Assembly (NCBI GenBank): GCA_916610825.1
Contig: OU744446.1
Span: 1,748,501 to 1,812,500 of the forward strand
Direction: 5' to 3'
Source of the DNA: Haliclystus octoradiatus
Taxonomy: Eukaryota; Cnidaria; Staurozoa; Stauromedusae; Haliclystidae
DNA length: 64,000 bases
Under the pieces are notes generated by a model. The model saw nothing but the letters and a program-made list of their open reading frames with translations. It ran no database searches and had not been told where the DNA came from. Shown here piece after piece: positions 23,401-38,400 of this stretch; the stretch's first letter is position 1; the number at the start of each line of letters is the position of its first letter. A program made the position numbers and the translations under genes.

Positions 23401-26400
23401 TTTTTTGATTATTAAGTTGCAGGCCACTACAGCACCTGTCTCACAGTATAATCTACAGCAATCATCTGCGATTCTTGCTACTGAAATCAAACAGACAGAG
23501 AATGGATACCTGGCTGAAGTGGAAATCAATGATTTCCCAAACAGGTAATTTAGCCTGGTTTCCATTTGAAATCTGGCGGCAGCAGCATCCATCACTGATG
23601 AGAATCAAACGCACAAAAAACAAATCAAACGCAAAATGAACGCATTCATTGCAGGTTCTCTCCTGAAAATCAAACATGTTTGATGTTCAGGAGAAGACCA
23701 ATGAATGCCAGTGCCGGATTAATATTATCAGTGGCCTTAGGCGATTGATTAATATGGGGCCTAAAAAATTTTTTCAGGAAATTTGGTGAAAGTAACATAA
23801 TTATACTGTTTGTTGGTCTCCCCCTTTATTCTGTTTTTATATGAGCAATGACAATCACTTTCCTAGGAATATAACTTTTTTTAGTATAAATACAGTGTTA
23901 CTGTAATAGAATGTATGGAATGAATGTCCTTCCCATTCTAAAGTCAACTTACTTGTTGTATCAATTTTATTTGAGCCGCTGCGATCGGTCGTTGCCATGG
24001 CAACACAATCTTTTTGGGATCATCTTTTCACAACAGGAAGTTACAAGTCATCATGTGTGGTTAACAATGTCAATGTGTTATTATTGTCAATGATTGTTTT
24101 CCTTGAATAGCAAGTGTAATTTTATCTCGAAATAGCAATGCTGTCACCAAAATTATGAGACAGGAAGGAAATTCAAAATCGTTATGACAATTAAATCTTG
24201 ACCTTTGTAAACAATTTGATCAATTTCTGTATGAATGTATGTGACCAATGGCTTGTAGATAAAACTGAATTACACTTGTATTTAGTTTAAAATATGAGAA
24301 TTTCATAAGAGACCTCAAAAATACCGTTTTTCAATTTTTTGGTGATTTCATTTTATTTATTTTTTTATTTTCATAATTTTCGGAGGCCTATTATTATCTG
24401 TGGCCTAAGGCGGCCGCCTAAACCGCCTATGGGTTAATCCGGCACTGATGAATGCAGTCAATACCTCTGAATTTTACTGTCCGTTTTACATATATATATA
24501 TATATAGGCCTACTGCATTTGGACTGCCAAGACAGGAACGTGTCAAAATCTATCTATTGTTCCATGCAAATTCCACTCAAATGTCAAATACTCAAATGTC
24601 GAATAAAATAAAATATTGTTACAAATATTAAGTCTACAAGGTTTTGCTTTGAGAAATTTGTTTGTAAGTTAAAGGCCTACACCTAGGAGTGTACACAATA
24701 GATTTGTGTTTGTGTTGCTGGATTGAAAAATGACATCATTTGTGCAAGAATGCCAGATGTACCCCCTGAAAGCCAGATTTATCCCATTTCATGAACTAAT
24801 CAAATACTGTTAAATAACCCAATTTTCATGGACTTTTTCATGAACTGAACTGCTCATGAGAATTGGGCCATTTAACGTTCATAACTGTGCATGAACTCAT
24901 CAATTGTTTTTCGCAAGAGTTCTAGAGCAGTTATGATATTCTCAAAATATATATGCAACAGTTCAAATGGCTCCCATTCTATTAACTCCTGATTAGGCCT
25001 ATCATTAAATCATCAAAAACTTTCTAAACACAATAATAACTCAACATAAACATACTAGCCATTACACAATGCAATTAATTTACTGTACTTTCATACATTC
25101 TGAGCTACTGACATTTAGCTTTTGTTTAATTCCAATTTTATTTACATTCTGATCACGTAACATGCTCAATGAAGGGCCTGATTGAAATTCTGTTTGTTTA
25201 TTATAATTTTGTGATGAATTTTTGTTTCATTTACTATTTAAGGGATGATATTTCAAGTCAAGCTACTATACGCCAGGTAAATTCTTTATTTTTTATTATC
25301 CTACAAATTAAATCTGATCCTGTTCTCAATTAAGGTTTGGTTGTAGGCCTATATTTATATATGTAGGCCTATAGCTTGCTGCATGGTCTTATGATCTAAA
25401 GGTTTACGTGAAAAATTTGGAGGGAAATATCTTGGAGATAAGTGATGAAGATGAGCTGTTTACTTTTAATTAATTTTACTTTACTAATTTTATTTTTTTC
25501 TATGTTTCTATATTTGATAAATTATGGTTGATACAGTAGGCTTACCTTCAATCACCCAGTTAGGCTATCTTGCCCTGGATGATGTTGATCATAAACATCT
25601 TACTCTTGGTTCTCAAAATGTTCGTAGCATATTAAAAAATCATGACAAACTTTCGGAATTTCTATCCCAGACCAACATAAAAATCTTGGCATTGCAAGAA
25701 ATCTGGCAAGAAGGAGCCACTTTTATTCCCAATTACAATTTTGTTTGTAAAGAACGACCAAATAGGAGAGGTGGTGGGGTAGGTTTTGCTGTTCATGACT
25801 CACTCACTTTTTCTGTCTGTGATAACCTTACAATTATCAGTGACGACCTTGAATGCTTTACAATTGAAACTCCTTCTTTATTTATTTTGTAGATTTATAT
25901 CCCACCTAAAGCAATACTTTCAAAATCTCTTGATACGTTGAAAAGCATTTTGAATAAAACTAGAAAAAAAACTGTTTTTATGTTAGGTGATTTCAACACT
26001 GATCTTCTTGTTTCTTCATGTAAATCCCAATATCTCATTGATTCATTATTTGATTTTAAATTATTTCCATTGATTTCTAAACCTACACGTTTAACACAAA
26101 AATCCTGCACATTAATAGACAATATCTTCACAAATTCAAGGCATTCTATTTCCAGCGGTGTTATCACATCAGATATTTCTGATCATTTTTGCCCTTTTAT
26201 ATCAATTGGCAACCACAGTACCCCTTTGCAGAAAATATCTTTTCGTGCTATGGGTCCAAATAACATGGCACATTTCAAGCATTTGCTTTCTCTCTGTGAT
26301 TGGTATTTACCTGACACACCAATTGATTCTTTTCAAAAATTTGAGTCTAACATCAACACTTGTCTTGAAACTGCTTGTCCTGTGATCAATAAGCCTTCTA

Positions 26401-29400
26401 ATAGGAGAACGCACAGGCTAAACCCATGGTTAACGCCTTGTTTGCTCATCTCTCGCAAGAGAAGACAATTTTTATACAACAAATGGACCAGAACAAGAAA
26501 TATCAATGTAAAGGCACTCTATGATTCATACAACAAATTGTATTACAAATTAATTAGAAAAAGTAAGACTATTTATTGGAATACTTTCTATGATGAAAAC
26601 AAAGACAACATCAAGTCGATTTGGAAGGCCACAAATGAAATTCTTGGTAGAAACAAAAACAAAAATAGATATCCAAACTTTTTTAATTTGAACAATAAAG
26701 AAATTCATGAAAAACATGAGATTGCTAAGCATTTCAACAGTTTTTTATCAACGTTGGAAAATCCCTTACAAATAGTTTTCCAGAATCTTCCAATTTTGCA
26801 CAATTTCTCCCAAAAAACGATGGTAATTCATTCAAATTCAAACATGTTACTAAATTTGCTGTGGAGAAAATTGTGTCCAATCTTAAATCAAAGTCCAGTA
26901 CTGGTATAGATGAAATATCTAGCTCATTGCTGAAACACGTTAAAGATGTTTTAATCCCACCATTAACATTTCTTGTGAACATTTCCCTTCGCACCGGCTA
27001 CTTTCCAGATTCTTTCAAAATTGCTAAAGTAATACCTCTTTTCAAATCAGGAAACAACAAAGAATTTTCTAATTATAGACCAATTTCACTATTGTGCACT
27101 TTTTCAAAAATTTTAGAAAAGGTTGTTTATTTTCAATTGTATACCTATTTCAACACCATTTTCCTTACTAATGACCAATTTGGTTTTCGTAAATATTTTT
27201 CCACAAGTCATTGCTTACTTAACTTTTTAAACAATATTTTTTCTTCAAAAGGTTCAAAATATCAATGTGCTATATTTCTCGACATCAAAAAAGCTTTTGA
27301 TACAGTCTCTCATGACATTCTTTTACAGAAGTTGAATCATAATGGTTTGCATGGGATTGAATTTGAATGGATGACCAATTACCTGTCTAATAGGAGGCAA
27401 GCAGTTTTATTTGATGGAGCTTTATCTAGTTTTTGTGAAATAAGCTGTGGAGTACCACAAGGTAGTATTCCCGGCCCCCTATTATTCTTGATTTTCATAA
27501 ATGATTTACCCAATTCAACAAAATTCCAAGTAACCCTTTTTGCTGATGATACAACATTACAATGGTCCTCAAATAACAAGGAAAACCTTGAAAATGAAAT
27601 AAACAAAGAATTGAAATCTGTGGCGCGTTGGTTTTACGAAAATCATTTGACTCTGCACCCAGACAAATGTAAATATATGCTTTTCAACCATGCCAAACTT
27701 TTATCTATGTCTTTAGCACTTGATGGTCATGCTCTGGAACATTGCGGTTCTCTACAAAAGAATCATTTCATTAAATTTGTAGGTGTACTGATCGATGATG
27801 ATCTCAGTTGGAAAGCCCATGCCAATTTTGTTGCTTCCAAATTACGTAAAACAATCTTCACCCTAATTCGTCTAAAAAATTTCTTAACTTTGAAGCATAA
27901 ATTAATAATTTACAATTCTTTATGCAAACCTCACTTTGAGTATTGTATTGAGATCTGGGGTCATGCAAATGTTTCACGGTTAGAGTTGTTGCAGAAAAAG
28001 TGTGTGAGGATTATAATGAACGCAAAATACCGAACCACTGATGAAATATTTAGGTATCTTGAAATTCAAAGATTTATACAATTTAAAGGTGGTTTCTTTA
28101 ATGCATAGACTGTTAATTGCCAATGATTCTGTCCCTCGTTTTTACTATCAATGTTTAATTTTTTTGAATCCAGATTCAGAAAGTTGAATGTCTTTGAAGT
28201 TCCTTTTGTAACTAAAAAAATGCTACAATCATTACCAAATTATAGATTTCCAACACTTTGGAATGGTTTCACTTATACCTTTCCTGAAAATTTATATTCA
28301 TCGTCTAATACTTTCATCAACTATATTCAAAAGAACATTTTGAAATCTTACTATTCCGTTTGCACTTACAAAAACTGTTACATATGTTGTTAAATTGTAT
28401 TATTTTTTTTTGTATAGTATGTTAACTTCTTAATTACAATTAATTTTTGAATTTTCTTTACTGTAGTTTAAATTCAACATTTTTATTTTAATCTTTTACC
28501 CATGTCATTCATAAACTCTATAGCGTCTCTCAATAGACAAGCAAATTTTGCTTACGAGATGACGTCAACCACTGTATATCATATTTCATAAATCAATGTC
28601 TTTAGTCTGTAAATATTTTTTTTTATCATGTGGTTGAAATAAAATTCTATGTATTCTATATTTAATGGCCAATGTTAAAAAGAGTTAGTCTTTATATCAG
28701 TTATTATAATGTAGAACAAGTGAATCTTTCATAAAACCCTTAATGTCGAAACAATGGCAATAAAGCGCCACGCTATCACTCTTCAATTTGTGATTCAAGT
28801 TACGTTTGAATGTCATGATTTGGCTAAGTCAACCCCTGCAAAAAAAAGTTCATGAGTTCATGAGCGTGAAATTGCCCAAAAGTTCATGAACTGTTGGGCA
28901 ATTTCACGTTCATGAACCAGTTCATGAACCGGTTCATGAAGTGTTCATGAACTCTTTGTGGCTGTTCATGAACTGTTTATAAACCAACAAAAAAATGTTC
29001 ATGAACTGTTCTTGAAGTTCATGGATTGTTCATGAACTGTTCATGAACTCATGGATTTTTTTCGCAGGGGAATCGCTAACCTGTACGGTTACTTGGGTAA
29101 ACAAGTACTTTGTTTTGAATTATGGTTCGACTATTCGAGCTACGCGTGATGATTAAAAAATACTGAACAACCGCGTGATCATACATGCACAGAGAAGGAT
29201 TGGTTGAAAACGTATTTGATATTTCTATTTTGTAAACCAAGTGTTAGACAGATGAGTTATAGAAACACTTGAGTTTGTTATGAGGCACTCAAAGGCTTCA
29301 CAACCAGGGTCCGACAAAAGTAGGGATCCTGGGATCCTATATACCGGAAGGCCAGACAAAATTCAGAAGAAAATTGATGTTTTCAATGATTTATTGGTCA

Positions 29401-32400
29401 AACTTCAACAAAAAAATTTAGAAGGAAATGTTGAAATGCCTCTAGGATTCCAGAAGGCTGAACCTTTTGTCAGACTCTGTTCACAACCCAACACTTGTGT
29501 TTATATAATCCATATTCAGACATGAGAATTTTCAGACTTTTAGCGGATTTCAGACTATTTTTACCTTAGTGAAACTTTATTTATTACTCTTTCCCATCGA
29601 AATTTATCAAGATATCATAGATTTCAGACTATTTTCAAATTTTGAATTCTAATGTCTGCATATTGCACAGAATATGTTTGTATCTGTATAATAAGATTTT
29701 TGATGTTACATTTTCATTTTACATCTTGTAAGCAGCTTAATTTATTTTAAATGCAATCTGAATAAGATAAATTCCCGCTTAGAATAGATTTGTGGCCAAG
29801 TCCTTGTTGAATAATTTCTGATGGGTGAAACTTTGCATAAATGAAATGAAACTCGTTGGAAATTTTGACTTGGCAAAACAGGTTACACTGTGGGCTAATA
29901 ATGATTTAGGAATTTGAGGTAATAATAATTGTTTAAAGTAATATACCAGTTGTTTATCTCGCCAACATTCTAGAAGAACAGCTAAAAAATAGTTGAGATC
30001 TTGAGACAAAAACTTTTGAGCCTTATCGCTATATATTAGACAATGACGATAAAAATATTTTCCTTCTAATGCCAACTAGAGGCCTACTATTTTGTTATAT
30101 AGGCCTAGATATTTATCAGTTATGCCTGGCTTATTCAATTTTTCATTTAGGTTTGTCAGCAAAGTGGTGCATCAATTTTTGTTCGTGGGTCTTATGTACC
30201 TGAAAATGAGAAGGGAATTGCTATTTCTAAAGGGTGGGTTTATTATTCATTCTTTGCTTGATACGCTAGAATGAGAGGATATCATAATCTTTATGGGTCA
30301 ATATTGACCCTCGACTGCTACAAAGTTAGTAGAAACAGCCTCCTTTGTTTACTAGGCTTGATCTATTCTAGGAAATTTCAGAATCATGCTTTTCATATAT
30401 GATATATCCTTCTTTTTGATAATCAATTTATGTATACCAAGATTGCTACTTGAGCAGTAAGGCGTCTATTACTATCACTTCTATATAATTATGCAATTAA
30501 TTTAGACATGGCTATTCCAAATAAAAAAGTTGAAACAAAGTATTTCTTTTCATGGTCTTTCAATTCAATTGTATGCACATGTATTGTGCAAGTGTTTGAG
30601 TGACCTATATTAACTTTGGTTAAGTAAACAATAACAGTTTGTCAGCTTTCCACAGTTCCTAACTCATTCAAAAAAGTAAATTACTGGGAAGCGCTTGCCC
30701 TCCTCAAAAATGTGTCCGTCGCTGCTGATGCTTAGACATTTTTTTTTTAGATTCCGCCCCCTTTATCTTTTTGTTGAGGCAGCCATACAAGCAAAGATTC
30801 AAGGTATTTATATGCCTACAGATGTACATGACATGCCTGCTTAATTCCTCTTTACCCTTAAATCAAATAATCAGGATTTTAACGTTGTTTAACATCATGC
30901 GGATTGTTGAATTGTAGTAGTGTGTTGAGAATTTCAAGCTATGCAATTTCAGATTCACAAAGTTGCTTGTCTTGGGATAAAACCCTTCTTATCTATTGAT
31001 CAAGTGAGCCAAAGTTCTTTGTAACACCTTCAAAGCTAACCTGTTTGCTTTAGAGCTTACATAAAGAATCATTATTCATGAATACGCAATGATGAATGCT
31101 GAAGTATTTCAGTCAGTTATAAGGCCACGTTAAGGAGTTGAACTGATCAAATTATTAATAAAATTAAATAAAGTGTAATCCCATGATGACATAATCTAAT
31201 GACAAGGATATAAAAAGAGGAAGATATGGAAAAGAAGAGCAAAAAGAGCCTACTTTTAATATAATAATTATGATTATGTTTGGACTGGACAGTTCAATAA
31301 TTAGCAAAGGTAAAATACAAGTACAAAGTGATGGATTCTTCACGAAAACTTTAGATAGCTGTGTCCAAAACATTTGTTGCAACTTCACCAACCTATTTAT
31401 ATGCTATATAATATATCAACTTGCTATCATTATATTGTGCATTTTGCATCTGTTTTCCGATATGTATGTTATATTAGTTGTTGTGGTATCTCATCTGACT
31501 ATCATAATTTATCTTAAATTTAAGTTGCCTTACATAAGCTTTATGATCTCTCAAGAATTCAAAGTTCATCAACAAGACAATTGTTTGACAATACATCACA
31601 GCCAGCAGTGAGTACCAATACAGATTGATTCAATTCATATTTATCACAATTACTTACACAGTTCAATTATTATGTACAGTCAAACCTGTTATAACGGTCA
31701 CCTCTATACAGCGGCCACCTGTCTATAGTGGTCACTCTTGCAATGTCTAAAATAGTATTTTCTATTGAATCAAACCTGTATATAAAGGCCACCTGTCTAT
31801 AGTGGTCAGTTTATCTACCTCTTTTAGCTGGCCGTTATATACTGGTTTCACTGTAGGCTACTATTCTATTAAACTTGCAGCCACCAGATATTCGTCAGAG
31901 CATCAGAGAAATGCTCAAATCAGTTATTTTTTTTTCTGCCTCGTGCTCAAGTTGTTTCTACAGTGTAAGCCGCTTAAATGCAATCCTAGTAAATGAAATC
32001 CATGCTTATCTGCAACCCGGATTTGAATCCCTATAAAAGAATCAGATCTGATCAAGTCCTTGTTAAACAACTTTGTATAAGCGCACATTCGGATCATTGC
32101 AATTTATATAGTAGTGTTTTCAAACTGTGGATATGACTCACATTCTAACAGAATCCTGCAATTTGTTTGATCCGTTAGATTGTTTGGGAATGTTGCGATA
32201 GGAACATTTGCTTCTATTTTTTTCCACATTGCTTCCTGGCATGATTGGTTTGTTAACATATTTTACAACTCCATTTTAGTAGTAAGAAGTAAGTATAATA
32301 ATCGAGACTGTAACACTCTACCAAAGGCATGGCGACCTACCCGTACCACTCTTCTCTTTCTATAGGAGCGTGTCTTTTCGTAATTATGCGGAAACGAGGT

Positions 32401-35400
32401 TTGCGGTCAGCTAAGGAAATTCGGAAAGGAACAAATATGTTTACTATAAACAAAAAAATAATCAAGAAAATGGTTTATAGATAACATCCTAGGCTCCAGA
32501 AGACAAAAACGTTTGTTGGACTCTAAACGCAACATTTTTATATCAATATTATTTACTTTTGTAGATGCAATATGTCCAAGATAAAGTGTTTGTTGGTTTA
32601 GAAAATGTTAATCATGAATTCAATATCAAAGGACGTCTGGAAGGACCTAATGTGAGTTGTATTTCAAGATATTATAAGGACTAACTAAATCTGAAAGATT
32701 GTTATGTTGTCCTTTTTTTCATTATCAACCTCTTAACTCATTAACGACGAAAGGCCCGAAATTTTATCACTCCATTATGACGAAAAGCCCGTAGAAGCCC
32801 GCGCATCAGTAAGAGTTTTGTTTTTGTACAGAAATTTGATGTACATAGAGAGCTGGATAAACGAATCAATAGCAATTATAGATTTTATATAGTATTCCAA
32901 AATGCACATGACTCAAAGTAACATTAACACAGATTCAGATAGCTGAAGTTAAATGAGGAAGTATGGTGTAAATAAATTTCAATGTAGAAAGTACACTATA
33001 TTTGATCATTCACTTTTTTTTTAAACTCGGAACTAGAGTCGGAATGATAAGAATGCTTACTATGGGAAAAAGGTGAAGTAAGAATTATAAAAATTGGTAT
33101 AACCTTTCCTGCCAACTCAGAAGTTTATCACTTCCAAGTCAGTTATGCTCACACCTTTGAGACACCTTTTCTGCTTGAATTGGATAGAATTCATTAACAA
33201 GTGCATGAGATACAACAGTTTTCAGTAGCTGAATTTAGATTTTTTATCAAAAGTGCGTCAGTCATCCTTTGCGGTGTGCGGTCTGGACTATTGTCCCACT
33301 GTTTTACGTACACATCACCTCCATTTGTGACTGGAGCCTGTTAGGTGTTCAATCCTTTCTGACATGTTACCTACAGATTTAAAAGAAAAAAGACATTAAA
33401 TCTCTTAAAAACATGAATACTTTTCAAGGATACATATTAATTTAATCCAAGACAAAGTCTCAAGAAAACTTGCCATATATTTGTAGGGTTTACATTTGAA
33501 TGTCGGGTTCTGAATGAAAAAATCGTTTAACAGCCCCTGTTGATAGTGAGAAGAATTATTCCAAAATTAATTTAGCTACATATATTTTGATTTTGTGTGT
33601 TTCAATACAGGTCTAATAATTTAATAATAAGGTTTCTATATTATTCCCTTTAGTCATCGTACCTACAACATATTTCAACAACAACTGGAGCAAAGGTAGG
33701 CCTATGTTGCGACGTTAGCATTTGTAATAAGGCTTTCTACAACTATTTAGAAACATTATTAAGCCATAATCATTTCAATCTTTAATCTCCAATGTTTAAA
33801 ATAAGTCAAGCTGCTTGATATAGATATATGCTTGATAGGCTATAGATCTAGCCTATATAGGTAGGTTATATTTTGAAATCTATTATTTGAAATAAGAACA
33901 GAAACGATATCAAAAGGAATTGATCAGCTGGTTTCATTGTTTTTATATGATGGTAGCCTAATCTTAGTATACCGATTTATAAAATAATATATATGAACAG
34001 AGTCCAATAAACTTTTTCTGTTTTCAGAAATCAAACAATAGTTCTACAAGGCCAAATCAAGGGCGTAATTGCTACCGTTGTGGTGAAAAACATCACCCAC
34101 AAACATGTCGTTTCAAAAACACTATTTGCAATTTCTGTGACATACGGGGTCATATTGAAAAAGCTTGCATGAAGAAAAGGGATGCAAAAATAAATGAACA
34201 AAATGAATCAGATTCTGGTCCTGAGGAAAATGTTAAAATTGTTTACGAAATGATGAAAATTTCAACTCCAAAACGAACCCCAGAGCCGATATTGGTTAAA
34301 ATGAACATAAATGGTAGTCCTTTTGAACTCGAGGTTGACACTGGTGCTGGTCGATCCATAATTGGTAAACATACATATGATAACCTGAATTCCAATCCAA
34401 GAACGTTTTACAAGAAATGTTTTATATAATATTATCATTTCTCTAATTTGATAAGAATAAAGAAACAAAATCATCTTTCATTTGAATTTGGGTTTGCTTC
34501 CAGTATAATCATCTAGTTGCCAGGTTGCCGAGTTCTGTTGTACCTGGCGTACTAAGACATTGGTTTTTGATTTCAAAATGTGCAATGAGCATGAATGAGG
34601 ATTTTCACACTTTTAGCTGAGTTCTACCATTGTAAACTTTAATCATTTTCGCATTGAAATCCATTTCAAATATCCTAGATATTCATGATTTCAGACTATT
34701 TTTGAACTTTGAATCATCATGTTTGAATGATTGAACTCATCACCCTTAGTGCGGCCTTAGTGTAGTGGCTCTGGCTTTGGAACACAGCCCACAGGGTCTA
34801 GTTGGTTCAATCCCTGGCCAGAGCACTATTGGTCTGGCTTCAGGAAGGGATGGCTATTAAACGCATCAAAGTTTCAAAATACTAACAAAACTAACCAACC
34901 ACCCTGGTGAAAAATTGCTGCAAGCGTATCCAGTTTGTGGATAAATGATAAATTAAAAAAACAAACATCTCTAAATTACTAAATTTTTATTTCACTTTGC
35001 AAAAGTCTAGCGATTTTCAATAACAAGACAATTTGATACAGTGAAACCTATGAATAACACCCAGCTATGAGTGATAGATAAATTGAGCACTATATGCAGA
35101 TGGCCTTTCTATACAGGGTTGACTCAATATAACACTCTGCTGATCACTATAGACAGGTGGCCGCTGCACAGATGCGACATTTATAATGATCTGTTTGACT
35201 GTATTATTGTTCTTTATATAGGCTCATTTGAGAGGAAGAGGTTCTGGTTTTGCTGAAGCAACGTCTGGTAGAGAATCATTTGAGGCACTACATATCTACA
35301 TTAAGTAAGAACTAACGAAGAAAACATTGATAATGATAATTATTTCTCTTTTTGAATTGCACTTCAATTTAATAATACATTTTGCCATGCCAAAACAATA

Positions 35401-38400
35401 TTTTTGAATGCTAACCTCATACTGGGTATTATTACGTTTAAGAAGCACACATGATATATTTGATGCTTGATAATAAACCATCTTGAAAAGGTCATATGAT
35501 TATCATTTAAAATTTATGACATACCTTCATGCAGTTCTTCCTATCGATTGAATTAAAAGGTGTACGATCTCACAGACATGCCTGAACACTCCAGCACGTG
35601 TGGTTGATCGAACTCCAAAATGTTTGATACAAATATATATAAATATTTCAATTTTTTTCGCAATTCAGCTTAGTGATGATTCTGATGACATACTGTTTCA
35701 ATCCCATCATTAGAAAACGTTATTTCGTTTCAATTTTCTTTTTTTAATTATTTATTATTCAATGAAATTCAATTCACTATTATAATGATTCTAATTCAAC
35801 TCACTGGACAATATTTGGAGCTCTAACCTTTTTGCAGCTCTTCAGTGCTACATGTAAATCCATTTCCACTTCAACTTAGTAATGATGTTGATAGGCCTAC
35901 ACATCCCCAATTGACAATGCACTAAACATTTTTAACTGAGCAACTTAAAACTCATATTATGTTTATTTTCTAGCCACCCACGACCTGACGGTCTTGCTGC
36001 AGCAAGGAACTTATGTGAAAACCTCATTCAAAAGGTATGAAATATCACATTTCTTCTGTTATTTTGAATTTTATATCATGTTAATTATTTCAAATCTTTT
36101 ATAATGATTGATACTATGGCAATACACAAAAGCTGCAAGATTCTGATTCTAAATGCGGCACAAGTGATGTACACTATTCTTTGTTATACAGCTGTGATGA
36201 AGTGGTCATGAATTTAGTGCTTTTATACCACCCATATTTGCAAATTATCCAGTTCAATCCCCGGCTATATCAATCTTGAGCAGGGTCAGGACACTATATG
36301 GATGCATACATGACATTGCATTGAAATTTCAAGGACTGAGATATCTTTCTGAAAATGGACGACTAATTACACATTTTCATGGATTGTATTACCTGCCTCC
36401 ACAAGTTTGTTTTTTTTGATTTTGATTTTTTTGCAATTAAATTTAGTGATGATTCTGATGACATATTTTAATCTCATTTCAATTTCCTGTTTTACTTTGT
36501 TGTTATTTATTATTCAATGAACTTGAGAATCTACTATTATAATGATTGTAATTCAACTTGCTGACGCATATTGACGTGATAACAATGAGCTAATAGTATG
36601 CGATAGCACGCCTTGATCATTTTAGGCATGCGTTTTATAGCACCCGTGCCATCTCTATAATACAAACCATACATTTTCATACCTTACATTGTCAATTCGG
36701 GCCCCATCAACTTCCATAGTACAGTCAACCTGTCTATAGTGGTCACTCTAGCAATTTCTAAAATAAAATGTTATTTTCTATTGAATCAACCCTGTTTGCG
36801 AATGCCCCCTGAATATAATGGTCAATTTATCTAGGCCTACCTGTCGTTGCTGGCTGTTATATAAAGATTTCACTCCAGCACAATTTTTCTTCCTATTATT
36901 CTCATAAGTGTTCTTATTTCAAATACTCATTTCGGGAAGGCCTTCATTTCTGCACAACGCTACATCGAGTCATGTAACATTATGAACTGGAATCCTAGAT
37001 GTGTCGCTGCAAACACAATTTCTGTGTGTACTCTTAAGTACCTAGTTTCATCATAATGTATTTTGGTTTCTAACAGATTTTATTGTATCACTAATTTATT
37101 CTTATTTTTCTTATTAGATCCATAATGATTATCAAATGTTCAACTATCCACCGTCATTCCAAGGTTTGCTATTTCCACTGCATGTTATCATAATGTTGTC
37201 TACTTGATTGGACCATATGTAGGTTACTGACTATCCTATTGTCTGTTCTTAGGTCCTCCACCACCTCAACAAATGTACTCGTCAAACCAGCAACCAATGA
37301 TACATCAATTACCTCCTCAAGCAAGGCATCCCCCTCCTCCAATGAACAATCCTCCACAATTCTTCAATCAACCAAATCAAGTATGTTGTATGTTCTGTAA
37401 AGTGTTTATAACTCTATTCTAGTATATGATGAAAGAGTCAAAGAATACACGTTCTTTACTGTTACTCAAGTTTCACGCATTTCACTGCGATCTTCAGACC
37501 GGGCTTCAGACAGATGTTTTACTCAAGTAAAAAAAAGAGTAAAAAATCTCTCTGAAGATCGCAGTGAAATGCATGAAACTTGAGTAACATTAAAAAATGC
37601 ATATTCTTTGACTCTTTCACCATATACTATTATTATTATTTACCGCTCTGTCAAATGAAAACATAGAGCCCTATATTATCTGCTATTAGATAAACATAAA
37701 TTTCATTATAACTCTATTCTATGAATGTACATGACATCATTAAAAATTCAGACAGCTGATTTAAAATGATGGAGTATGATAACAAATATTTTTAAATTTA
37801 GATGTGTATAAGCGGAGATGTTTGATGTTGAATCTATTCTAATAATAGAATGGCAAGAGGGCTTACTTTGTACTTTAAAAAACGTTCAAGTCAGTAATTA
37901 TAAAAATGTGTAATCTCCTTTTCAAATTGAATTCTACTTTTTACTTCTACTATAATCAACGTTTATCTAACTATAAAAGCTTCTAACGTCCCAGTCACCC
38001 CTGTGAAAAACAGTTCAGGAGTTCATGAACAGTTCATGAACGTTAATGGCTCCAATTTTTCTGAACTGTTCATTAACTGTTCATGAACAGTTCATGAACC
38101 CTCACAGACAGTTCATGAACAGTTCATGAAAGTTTGGGGCCATTTAACGTTCATGAACTGCACATGAACTGTTCATGAACTGCACATGAACTGTTCATGA
38201 ACTGCACATGAACTGTTCATGAACTGCTGAACTATTTTCGCAGGGGCAGCTATGCTCACACCTTCAGGACATCTTTTCTGTTTTCTTTCTCACAATTAGA
38301 GTTTATTAAGATAATACATGAAATACAAGGCTTTTTTCAACTACTAAAAGTCCTTTTATTTGATGAATTTTTCAATCTGCAACAGCTAACTTTTCAAGCA

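Noticed and set aside
23545-25242. Missing KHDC4 exon between exons 4 and 5
   Set aside because: Aligning the joined residues NRDDISSQATIRQVCQQSG to the human RNLLTRGQTQDEISRLSG region gives equal length, so nothing is missing.
29280-29525. 81-codon frame considered as a KHDC4 exon
   Set aside because: The sequence is an interspersed repeat present at 39745 and 47836, and KHDC4 is already in frame without it.
31270-31611. 113-codon frame in KHDC4 intron 7 as an extra exon
   Set aside because: No match to the KHDC4 family, and the exon 7-8 join is in phase using the donor at 30823.
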